Shown in pieces: positions 53,005 through 61,158 of a stretch of DNA of 64,000 bases. Each line of letters opens with the position of its first letter. The first letter of the stretch is position 1. The stretch is from Bacteroidota bacterium. GTDB taxonomy: Bacteria; Bacteroidota; Bacteroidia; Palsa-965. Where the stretch lies: assembly GCA_013288325.1 (NCBI GenBank), contig JABDCB010000002.1:53453-117452 (forward strand), in the 5' to 3' direction. A program made the position numbers and the translations under genes. A model generated the notes under the pieces. That model made no database searches, was not told the origin of the DNA, and was given only the letters and a program-made list of their open reading frames with translations.

Positions 53005-53910
53005 TCAGGGTACAGGTAATTTCTTGATGGCATATCCTTTGTTTACCCAATACACACCGAATATGGTAAGGGCAAATGCGACACAGGTAAGCAGTGTAAG
53101 TTTTTCGCTCAGCACCAGATATCCGAGTATCACCGCAATTAAGGGATTGATATAGGCATAGGTGGCTACAAGGCCCACCGGCAAGGTGGACAAGGCGTAC
53201 TGATAGGCAGCAAAGGCGGCTGCAGAACCGATCAGCGTGAGATACACTAATGCCAGCAGACTTTCATTGCTGATCACCCCCATGTGGTTCCATTCTCCTC
53301 TGAAAGTTCCGATGCTCAATGATAATACACCTCCGGCCAGCAGCTGAAATGCCGCATTGTAAAAACTATTAGTACCGGATGTTTTAGCGCGAGAGTACAA
53401 AGTGCCCGCCGACCAGCTGATGGTGGCCAGCAAGGTTATGAATGCTCCCAATGCATAATGAGGATTAGTAAGCTCTATCAGATGATCTCTGAAAATAAAA
53501 CCCGTGCCCAGCATGCCGCATACAACGCCTATGCGGATATGGGTATTCAGTTTGTTGTTCTTGCCCATGAGTAAACTAAGCACGATAATATTAAGGGGTG
53601 TAAGCGTGCAAATGAGAGCAGCCAATCCACTGGGAATATATTTCACCGCCCACGTTACCAATCCTGTTCCGAGACCTACAATCAGCATTCCGGAAATTAA
53701 GTTGGGACGGATGGCGGTCCAGGTCCACGGAAATTTATGTTTGCTAAAGGCAAGAAGCATCAGCAATATAACTCCTGCTGATACATTACGTATGCCTGCA
53801 AAAAGAAACGCAGGAAAGCTTACAACGGCTATGCGTGTAAAGAGATAGGTGGTGCCCCATACCAGACAAATAAACACGAGGCATAGATAACCGGTTATTT
53901 TTTTGTTCAT
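53005..53910 (-). CDS. EamA (DMT) family transporter
   Basis: 301 residues with ten membrane helices in two EamA halves. Landmarks are CLVFICLVWGTTYLFTRIAV (with GTTYLFTRIA, the first-helix signature), YIPSGLAALICTLTPLNIIV, and AAFAAYQYALSTLPVGLVAT. EamA proteins export amino acids or other metabolites. It is divergent from a MocR regulator, a common pairing for export of amines or PLP-linked metabolites, so that regulator may control it. Confidence 0.9.
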   Translation of the reverse strand: MNKKITGYLCLVFICLVWGTTYLFTRIAVVSFPAFLFAGIRNVSAGVILLMLLAFSKHKFPWTWTAIRPNLISGMLIVGLGTGLVTWAVKYIPSGLAALICTLTPLNIIVLSLLMGKNNKLNTHIRIGVVCGMLGTGFIFRDHLIELTNPHYALGAFITLLATISWSAGTLYSRAKTSGTNSFYNAAFQLLAGGVLSLSIGTFRGEWNHMGVISNESLLALVYLTLIGSAAAFAAYQYALSTLPVGLVATYAYINPLIAVILGYLVLSEKLTLLTCVAFALTIFGVYWVNKGYAIKKLPVP

Positions 53911-53947
53911 CTGACAAGTGATGTTGTTAATGATGCTACAAATTTCC

Positions 53948-53964
53948 TATGTTTGTACATACAA
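53948..53964. promoter_or_regulatory. MocR promoter with palindrome TTGTA-CA-TACAA
   Basis: TATGTTTG (53948-53955) fits TAnnTTTG on the plus strand, with TTG at 53924-53926. A palindrome TTGTA-CA-TACAA (53953-53964) overlaps its end and lies 43 bases before the MocR ATG and 42 bases before the EamA start, so one site could control both. Confidence 0.45.
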
Positions 53965-54007
53965 GAACAGATTCAGTTTATGATTATTTGAGCATAACAG
54001 ATTTGCC

Positions 54008-55459
54008 ATGAAACAGAAACAAGTTATTGCCGAAGAAGATTTTTTATACCTGCAGGTATCGGAAAAGCTGGAAAACCAGATAGAACATAGTGTATTGAAG
54101 ATAGGAGAGAAACTTCCTTCCGTACGCGGCTTAAGCAAGGAGCAGGGCATTAGTATAAGTACGGCTTTTAAGGCCTATTCGGATCTGGAAAACAAAGGAC
54201 TGATAGAAGCGCGTCCTAAATCGGGTTACTATGTTAAATATGTACCAAAAGAATATCCGGTAGCGCCGGTTATAGGTCATGAACACAAGGATCCGAAGAA
54301 GGTAAAGGTGGATGAGATGATTGCAATGGTGTATGAGAATCTGAGAGCGGAAGATGTGGTGCGGTTGTCGCTGGCTGTTCCGGCACCGGAGTTGTTGCCG
54401 GCTGCCAAACTGAATAAGATGATGGCCGAAGCCTTGCGCAGAAGCAGTGATAGCTGTACCGGCTATGAACATATTCAGGGCAATACCTTATTGAGAAAAC
54501 AAATAGCACGTTATTCCTTTAGCTGGGGTGGTAGTTTGACCGAGCAGGATATTGTTACTACACAGGGATGTATGGAGGCGTTGTTCTTTTGTCTGAAAGC
54601 GGTTACAAATCCAGGTGATACGGTCGCGATTGAATATCCTACCTATTTCGGCATTTTCAATGTCATGCAAAGTCTGGGATTAAAAGTGGTGGAGATACCG
54701 ACGAATATTGGGACTGGGCCTGATCTGAATTATCTGGAGAAGGCGCTGGACAAGATGAAGATAAAGGCTTGTCTGTTCGTCACCAACTTTAATAACCCTA
54801 TAGGATCGTGTATGCCGGAGGAGAACAAAAAAAAACTGGTGAAGATGTTAGCGGCAAAAGAGATTCCGCTGATAGAAGATGATATTTACGGGGAGTTGTA
54901 TTTTGGCAAGAAACGTCCTGTAACATGCAAAAGCTTTGACAAAAAAGGATTGGTGCTGTTGTGCTCTTCCGTATCCAAATCGCTGGTGCCCGGGTATCGC
55001 GTTGGATGGTGTATTCCCGGTCGCTATAAGGACGTGATCCTTAAACTGAAGCTTATGCATACCGTATCATCGGCTACACCAACTCAGGCGGCGGTGGGTT
55101 TGTTTATTGAAACAGGACGTTTTGATCTGCATTTGCGCAATCTCCGGAAGGCGCTTTACACGCAATGTCTGCGTTATACCCAGGCAATAGCGGAATATTT
55201 TCCGGACGATACCAAAGTGAGCAGTCCACAGGGCGGATATGTATTATGGCTGGAGCTGAATAAAAAGGTAAATGCCTTTGATCTTTTTCAGGAAGCGATG
55301 GAATATCATATCAGCGTTGCTCCAGGTCAGATATTCAGCACCGATGCCCGGTTTGAAAATTGTGTTCGTATCAGTTTCGGAATGCCATTCACAAAAGAGA
55401 TTGATCAAAGTCTGAAAATTCTGGGACAACTGGTGAGCAAGAAGATTAAAGGAAGGTAA
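54008..55459 (+). CDS. MocR-type GntR regulator with aminotransferase domain
   Basis: 483 residues. An N-terminal winged helix of GntR type (KIGEKLPSVRGLSKEQGISI, STAFKAYSDLENKGLIEARP) is fused to a fold-type I aminotransferase domain. The PLP Lys is in LCSSVSKSLVPGYRVGW, and the cofactor region includes NFNNPIGSCMPEENKKKLV and IEDDIYGELYFG. MocR regulators bind PLP as effector and control genes for vitamin B6, GABA, taurine and similar pathways. Here the divergent EamA exporter is the obvious target. The two genes share a 97-base promoter region. Confidence 0.92.
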   Translation: MKQKQVIAEEDFLYLQVSEKLENQIEHSVLKIGEKLPSVRGLSKEQGISISTAFKAYSDLENKGLIEARPKSGYYVKYVPKEYPVAPVIGHEHKDPKKVKVDEMIAMVYENLRAEDVVRLSLAVPAPELLPAAKLNKMMAEALRRSSDSCTGYEHIQGNTLLRKQIARYSFSWGGSLTEQDIVTTQGCMEALFFCLKAVTNPGDTVAIEYPTYFGIFNVMQSLGLKVVEIPTNIGTGPDLNYLEKALDKMKIKACLFVTNFNNPIGSCMPEENKKKLVKMLAAKEIPLIEDDIYGELYFGKKRPVTCKSFDKKGLVLLCSSVSKSLVPGYRVGWCIPGRYKDVILKLKLMHTVSSATPTQAAVGLFIETGRFDLHLRNLRKALYTQCLRYTQAIAEYFPDDTKVSSPQGGYVLWLELNKKVNAFDLFQEAMEYHISVAPGQIFSTDARFENCVRISFGMPFTKEIDQSLKILGQLVSKKIKGR

Positions 55460-55468
55460 GCCGTATGG

Positions 55469-58400
55469 CTAGTTAACAATCACCACCAGTTTGCGTCTGA
55501 TGCCTCCCGCTGTGAGTGAGCATTCGTAAATACCTTTGGCCAGCCCATTGGAAGGGGCGATATGGATCTTGTTGTCGTTGATGGAAGCCGAATAAAATTG
55601 CTGGGAGTAGACCATCCTTCCCATCGCATCGTGAATCACAATCTGTACTTCCTGATTGTTTTCAATGCCGGAGAAATTGATTGTAAATGATCCCGTATTG
55701 GGATTGGGAAACACACTGAACAGGATGTTTTTTTCGGAAACAAAATTTACACTTACTACATTAAAGCGGTTATAGAGGCCGTTGTTGTCGGTTTGTTTCA
55801 GGCGGTAATAGGAAGTGCCGTTCAACGGACTCGGATCCGTTACCAGATAACTTAAAGGAGTGGTACTTGTTCCGTTGCTGGCTTTGGAAGGTACGCGGGT
55901 AAGTTCTGCAAAGTCGGTTCCGTCACCGCTTCGCTCTACGGTAAAATAATTGTTGTTCGTTTCCGATGAGGTGGCCCATGCAATATTTACTTTGTTATCC
56001 AATGGTGTGGCGGTAAACGTAAGCAGCTCGATAGGTAATGGGCTGTTGAAATTATCGGTGGTGCCGATGGTATAATACCAGGTGGTGGTGATATTGACAG
56101 AAGGCAAGGTGAAGATAACCCTGTTGCCCGAAACGGTGACCGAGGTGGTGGCGATCACCGTGAAATTAGAAGTAGGATTGGCCCGTCCCCATAACTGATA
56201 ATTGGAAGCTACGCCCGGAGCGCCGAAAGCCGAGACGCCGTAATCGCTGAAATCAAAATAAATTTTCAAATTGCCTCCGTTTCCTCCAACATCTGTTTTA
56301 TTGATAAGCCAATCATTGAGCCAGCGTTCAGAGCCGGCGCCGGCCCCTATAGGCATATATAATGCAGTGGTTACGGCAGCGGTAGGGCAGGTAGTACCCG
56401 AGGTAATCATGTCGCCGCTATTTTGCAAAAAGCCGTTGTCAATAAATCCCATTCCTACCGATTGACGTGTGGCTTGTACACTATCACTGAAAGCGGTGGT
56501 TACACCAATACCGTTCACAAAAAGATTATATCCGTTTGCAGGGGTATATACACTATTGGATACAGTCAATCCATAATAGGCAGCCTGATTAGACTCCATA
56601 ATGGCTTGCTGTGTGGCATTAATATCCGAAGCAAGGACATTGACTTCGGAAATAACACCCTGCCAGTATTCCGATGCATTGGCTGCATAGCCGGTATAGA
56701 ATGCAGTAGCGTTGGAACTATTGGCTGTGCTTGCCGAAGTAACGATTTGTGAGCCTCCTCCATATAATTTACTGCTGGAAGAAGGGTGCTGAATAAGTGT
56801 GATAGGTTCAAAAACAGAAGCAGCGGTGCCTGAAATCATATTGGTAGGGCCGTTGCTGAAGCCACCTGTCCACATAGCGGTATTGCTTCCCCACAATCCC
56901 CACCAGGTGCCGGTATTTCTACCTTGTTGTGCCAGTCCCTGCCATGCGGCGCTGCCTGTATTAGCACCCAGCGCATTAAGCGTTCCTCCTACCGTATTGT
57001 TAAAGGCGGTGGTGAAGGCTGAGGCGGTTAAGTATTGGGAAGCTCCGTCAAAATGAATGGTAGGTAGAACACCCTGCAACTCAATCACCCCTGCATTCAC
57101 AATCAGGGGCTGATTGGCAATAGAAGCCTGGGTAAGATTATTGCCATTACCGCTCTGATCATACCAGGTGGATACATAAGCGCTGGCAGCAGTTACCGGC
57201 ATAGGAGAAGGAGCGGCAATAGCCACGTTATAATACTGACCCTGGCTCCATTCCAAAAATTGCCTGTCGGCAGTAGTCATATTGGTAGCTAACAGTACAA
57301 TTTCATTCAGATATCCGCTGATGAATCTGCCGGCGCAACACATATCTTCTCCAACTACTAAGGAGGTGGTATTATTTCCGGCCGGATTTCCTGCCGTTGA
57401 TGGAGTATTGGTTTGGCCACTATTGTTGTATGATAAAACTCCATTGTAATACATCTGGCTGGCCGTGGCCTGTACCAGGGAAGTGAGAATCTGGTAGGTA
57501 TTATTTGTAACGGTATGTCCGTTAACAGTAGGGTAATCCGATTGTGTGCTCCACCAGCAGATATTCCAGTTATTGGCAGGTCCTACTTCCAATTGACTGC
57601 AGATGGAACCGGCTCCGTCTCTCCAGGAAACAATAGGTGAATAAGCATTGTTGGTGCCAATCGGGTATATAACAGCATTCCATGTGGCGGTTTGACTATT
57701 GAGCAACATATTGTAAGATGCATTGGACATAAAATCAGAAGTGCCGTTGAAAAAGGCAGCTACCGTTCCGTTGGCCCGGTCAATGACTCCTGCATTTATA
57801 ATACGGGGCTGATCGGCAGCGGTACCCTGGGTGAGGTTGTATCCGTTGCCGCTTTGATCATACCAGGTAGCAATGTATCCGCTGGTGATACTGGCCGGCA
57901 TAGCACCAACAGTAATTCCGCTGATGTTGTAGTATTGTGCCTGGCTCCATTGCATAAACTGATTATCAGTTGCCGAAAGTGCAGACGAAAAGAAAACAAG
58001 TTCAGACAGATAGCCGGTAAGGGCAGCATAGGTATTTTGCGCATCTCCTCCGAATGTGATGCCGGTACTTGAGTAGGTGGCTATGGCAACCGGTGCAGGT
58101 TCCGTAGTAGTGACCTGTGATAGCGTGGCGGAAGTAAGATTACGTGTTCCGGTCTGATTTACATTGACAGTATTAACGGCAAACCCTCCCCAGTCGGACC
58201 AGATGGAGAAACCGGACAGAGCAGGGCTTTCTCCGTTTGCCAGAGAACGGTTGGCACCTCCTGTGTTTCCTCCTGTTCGGTAGGCGCCCCACCAATTGCT
58301 TGCGGCATTAGCTGCATCGGCGCTTCCCACCACATACGAAGCGGAAAGTATGAATACAGAAGCCTGTGGAATGAGCAGATACATATTACTACCGGAGATA

Positions 58401-59140
58401 TATCGCATGGCAGGAAGTGTATTCTGCCGGTCAATAACTCCTGCATTCACAATCCTGGGTTGATTACCGGCTGTTACCTGTGTAGCATTTTTTCCATTGC
58501 CGCTTTGGTCATACCAGATGGTCACAAACCCGCTGCCTGCCCCTACAAATGTTTTGAGTGCAGTGGTATCCAGATCGCCGGTAACTGTAAAACCTATATC
58601 ACTGGTGGTGTTATCACTGCTGCGGCGTACATTGATAGCTTTTCCTACATAGGTACAGCTGAGCTGGCGCAGGCCATACGCTGCTGCTGCCGCTGTGCTG
58701 ATATCGCCCAGCGGATTGGATGCGATCACAAATGTTTTTAAGGTATTGGTATCCAGATCGCCATTGGCGGTAAAGCCTATATCCTTGTTAGCATTATCGC
58801 AGCTGCGCCTTACGTTGATAGCATTTCCAACGTAGGTACATTTCAGCTTACGGAGGCTGTAAGCGGCATCTGCCGAGCCACTCATGGCGCTGAGCGGATT
58901 GGATGCAGCTACAAAGGCTGTCAATGCCGCGGTATTTAATGCTCCGCAGGTAAAGCCTATATCCAGCGTTGCATTGTCGCAGGTACGTCTTACTTTGATA
59001 GCGTTGCCTTTGTAAGTAGGATTGATCAGCCTCAGACCATAACTTCCCGCAGCTCCATACGTTGCCTGTGCTACCACAAAACGGGAAGCAACCAGACAAC
59101 AGATAAGAAGAAGAATCCTGAACGGAAACTTAGGGATCAT
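55469..59140 (-). CDS. Large T9SS-secreted protein with arabinofuranosidase-B-like repeats
   Basis: 1223 residues with signal peptide ILLLICCLVASRFVVAQ. Near the N terminus a unit is repeated three times: YGLRLINPTYKGNAIKVRR, YSLRKLKCTYVGNAINVRR and YGLRQLSCTYVGKAINVRR, each followed by xxDNxxxDIGF and a hydrophobic FVxASNPL or FVGAGSGF. Then three longer segments start with the WYDQSGNG motif (TIWYDQSGNGKNATQ, ATWYDQSGNGYNLTQ, STWYDQSGNGNNLTQ) and resemble GH54-type/LamG jelly-roll domains. The end is a type A sorting domain (FSVFPNPNTGSFTINFSG, GIYECSLTAGG). It is probably surface-exposed or released; enzyme activity is not assured. Confidence 0.85.
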   Translation of the reverse strand: MIPKFPFRILLLICCLVASRFVVAQATYGAAGSYGLRLINPTYKGNAIKVRRTCDNATLDIGFTCGALNTAALTAFVAASNPLSAMSGSADAAYSLRKLKCTYVGNAINVRRSCDNANKDIGFTANGDLDTNTLKTFVIASNPLGDISTAAAAAYGLRQLSCTYVGKAINVRRSSDNTTSDIGFTVTGDLDTTALKTFVGAGSGFVTIWYDQSGNGKNATQVTAGNQPRIVNAGVIDRQNTLPAMRYISGSNMYLLIPQASVFILSASYVVGSADAANAASNWWGAYRTGGNTGGANRSLANGESPALSGFSIWSDWGGFAVNTVNVNQTGTRNLTSATLSQVTTTEPAPVAIATYSSTGITFGGDAQNTYAALTGYLSELVFFSSALSATDNQFMQWSQAQYYNISGITVGAMPASITSGYIATWYDQSGNGYNLTQGTAADQPRIINAGVIDRANGTVAAFFNGTSDFMSNASYNMLLNSQTATWNAVIYPIGTNNAYSPIVSWRDGAGSICSQLEVGPANNWNICWWSTQSDYPTVNGHTVTNNTYQILTSLVQATASQMYYNGVLSYNNSGQTNTPSTAGNPAGNNTTSLVVGEDMCCAGRFISGYLNEIVLLATNMTTADRQFLEWSQGQYYNVAIAAPSPMPVTAASAYVSTWYDQSGNGNNLTQASIANQPLIVNAGVIELQGVLPTIHFDGASQYLTASAFTTAFNNTVGGTLNALGANTGSAAWQGLAQQGRNTGTWWGLWGSNTAMWTGGFSNGPTNMISGTAASVFEPITLIQHPSSSSKLYGGGSQIVTSASTANSSNATAFYTGYAANASEYWQGVISEVNVLASDINATQQAIMESNQAAYYGLTVSNSVYTPANGYNLFVNGIGVTTAFSDSVQATRQSVGMGFIDNGFLQNSGDMITSGTTCPTAAVTTALYMPIGAGAGSERWLNDWLINKTDVGGNGGNLKIYFDFSDYGVSAFGAPGVASNYQLWGRANPTSNFTVIATTSVTVSGNRVIFTLPSVNITTTWYYTIGTTDNFNSPLPIELLTFTATPLDNKVNIAWATSSETNNNYFTVERSGDGTDFAELTRVPSKASNGTSTTPLSYLVTDPSPLNGTSYYRLKQTDNNGLYNRFNVVSVNFVSEKNILFSVFPNPNTGSFTINFSGIENNQEVQIVIHDAMGRMVYSQQFYSASINDNKIHIAPSNGLAKGIYECSLTAGGIRRKLVVIVN

Positions 59141-59390
59141 ATATTCTGTATTCTAAATATATTAGGACTTGCCTGAGTGAGTGGTTCTGGCTGTTAGATT
59201 TTAGCGTAAGTATTATCTGATCGAGTTAAGCTATATCTGCTTACAATATACAAACAAGCATTAGCTTTTTCAGTATAATTCGACCAAGAACAAGCTGATA
59301 CTGATAAGTATGAGGTTTGTTATAGACAAAATAAGCGTTAAGGATAGCAAAACCTGGTCTAACAATAATGACATTGTATATTTTGGAGGA

Positions 59391-59421
59391 TTTGGAATTT
59401 ACCCTTGTTATTGTAGCTTTG
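59391..59421 (+). promoter_or_regulatory. Consensus promoter TTTG-N19-TAGCTTTG for the amidase gene
   Basis: TTTG at 59391-59394, 19 bases, TAGCTTTG at 59414-59421. This is the complete Bacteroidota sigma-ABfr consensus, with a leader of about 54 bases to the ATG at 59481. The rest of 59141-59480 shows no gene or repeat. Confidence 0.75.
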
Positions 59422-59480
59422 ATTTCGTGAAGCAGATTCCGCAGATGAGTATGAATACTTAACATGTTAATTTTCTGAAT

Positions 59481-60371
59481 ATGAACAGAAGAAAATTCCT
59501 GAGAAGCACCTCCTTTGCCGGTGTTGCTTTTACTTCCCTCGGAGCAGTATCCTGCCGGTCTGATGTAGGTGAAAAAAGCAAGGGTGACCTGCCCAAAGAA
59601 CCTGAATCCCTGCTGAATGAACTGAGTATACAGCAGCTACAGGATAAAATGAATAGCGGTGTATGGACCTCTCGTATGATTACCGAAAGCTACCTGAAAC
59701 GCATTGCTGCCATTGATAAAAAAGGCCCTCATCTGAATTCCGTTATTGAACTCAACCCCGATGCCCTATCTATTGCCGATGCTCTGGACAAAGAACGCAA
59801 AAACGGAAAGATACGCGGGCCCCTGCATGGCATTCCCGTACTAATCAAAGATAATATCGATACAGGTGATGGGATGATGACCACAGCCGGCTCTCTGGCT
59901 TTGGAAGGGCACCGGGCCGCTAAAGATGCTTTTATTATTAAACAGTTAAGAGCTGCAGGCGCTGTGCTTCTGGGCAAGACCAATCTGAGCGAATGGGCGA
60001 ATTTCCGGTCGATACATTCCACCAGTGGATGGAGCAGCAGAGGAGGACAGACACGAAATCCTTATGTGCTCGATCGAAGTCCATGTGGTTCCAGTTCCGG
60101 ATCGGCTGCTGCCGTTGCTGCCAGCCTATGCACCGTAGCCATTGGTACGGAGACAGATGGTTCTGTTACAGCCCCTTCTTCCTGTTGCGGTATTGTAGGC
60201 ATGAAGCCTACTGTTGGCCTTCTCAGCCGCAGCGGCATTATCCCCATTTCAAAAACACAGGATACTGCCGGCCCCATGACACGAACGGTATTTGATGCCG
60301 CTGTTCTGTTAGGAGCGCTTGCCGGAATAGATGAAGACATAAGGCAACAACCAACACTCCCGACAAAGTAG
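59481..60371 (+). CDS. Amidase, N-terminal part (catalytic region), truncated by frameshift
   Basis: 296 residues. MNRRKFLRSTSFAGVAF looks like a Tat-type signal (Arg-Arg), and AVSCRS is a lipobox-like Cys. The amidase signature is complete: Lys in IPVLIKDNIDT, LLGKTNLSEWANFRS, the Ser-cis-Ser region SPCGSSSGSAAAVAASL, and GTETDGSVTAPSSCCG. The family hydrolyses amide bonds. The protein ends early at LPTK after the frameshift, so it lacks the C-terminal half of the fold. A consensus promoter precedes it. Confidence 0.75.
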   Translation: MNRRKFLRSTSFAGVAFTSLGAVSCRSDVGEKSKGDLPKEPESLLNELSIQQLQDKMNSGVWTSRMITESYLKRIAAIDKKGPHLNSVIELNPDALSIADALDKERKNGKIRGPLHGIPVLIKDNIDTGDGMMTTAGSLALEGHRAAKDAFIIKQLRAAGAVLLGKTNLSEWANFRSIHSTSGWSSRGGQTRNPYVLDRSPCGSSSGSAAAVAASLCTVAIGTETDGSVTAPSSCCGIVGMKPTVGLLSRSGIIPISKTQDTAGPMTRTVFDAAVLLGALAGIDEDIRQQPTLPTK

Positions 60372-60493
60372 GGAAAGATTATACCACCTTTCTGAAGACA
60401 GATGCGCTGAAAGGAAAAAGAATAGGTATTGAAAAATCCTTTCTCGCCGGTCAGGAAGGAATTGTAGCTCTTTACAAAGAAGCATTAGAGCTA

Positions 60494-61099
60494 TTGAAAA
60501 AGCAAGGTGCGGAGCTGATTGAACTGGATATGCTGAAAGAGTTTGCAGCACCAGGCTCTGCAGAACTTACCGTGCTTCAATATGAATTTAAAGAGGGGCT
60601 TAATGCATATCTCTCTGCTGCCGGTACTCCCGTAAAATCACTGGCAGGGGTAATCGCCTTCAATAAAGAACATGAAGAAAAAGCGATGCCTTACTTTAAA
60701 CAGGAAATTCTGGAGCAGAGTGAAGCAAGAGGAGGACTGGATGAGAAGGCGTATAAGGATGCGCTGCATCAGACCCTGCACTGCCGGAATTTGCTCGATT
60801 CATTATTTAAGACACATCGTTTGGATGCCTTATGTACCACTACCCTGGGTACTGCCTGCGCCATCGATTTGGTGAACGGGGATTACGATACAGGATTTTC
60901 ATTCACACAGCCTGCAGCCATGGCCGGCTATCCTCACATCACCGTACCGATGGGCAAAGTGCATGAGTTGCCGGCGGGTCTTTCTTTTACCGGACCAGCG
61001 TGGCATGAAGGGGAGCTGCTTGCATTGGCTTACGCCTATGAACAGGCTTCTCATAAACGCTGCTCACCGGCTTTTACCCCTTCTCTCATTCCATCCTGA
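60494..61099 (+). CDS. Amidase, C-terminal part after the frameshift
   Basis: 201 residues from the first ATG in the second frame; the frame itself is open from about 60340. Amidase family features here are FKEGLNAYLSAAGTPVKSLA, YKDALHQTLHCRNLLDSLF, LDALCTTTLGTA, and the ending AGYPHITVPMG with LPAGLSFTGPAWHEGELL. The ATG at 60494 is only the first in-frame start, not a true gene start. Confidence 0.6.
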   Translation: MKKQGAELIELDMLKEFAAPGSAELTVLQYEFKEGLNAYLSAAGTPVKSLAGVIAFNKEHEEKAMPYFKQEILEQSEARGGLDEKAYKDALHQTLHCRNLLDSLFKTHRLDALCTTTLGTACAIDLVNGDYDTGFSFTQPAAMAGYPHITVPMGKVHELPAGLSFTGPAWHEGELLALAYAYEQASHKRCSPAFTPSLIPS

Positions 61100-61158
61100 T
61101 TTCATTTGCGGGTTTAAGCGCGTTTCTATACTTTGCATGCTGAATCAACATCCATTTC

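Larger units (their letters stand above)
59481..61099 (+). pseudogene. Amidase-signature family gene broken by one frameshift
   Basis: Reading both halves together gives about 539 residues, the normal length for an exported Bacteroidota amidase. The break lies near 60336-60345: the first frame goes GIDEDIRQQ to a TAG at 60369-60371, while the other frame reads KATTNTPDKVGKDYTTFLKT and stays open to 61097. Inserting one base after GAAGAC (for example GACGATAAG) would give GIDEDDKATTNTPDKVG, the normal family join. All catalytic residues are in the first half. It may be a real mutation or a base-call error. Confidence 0.65.
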
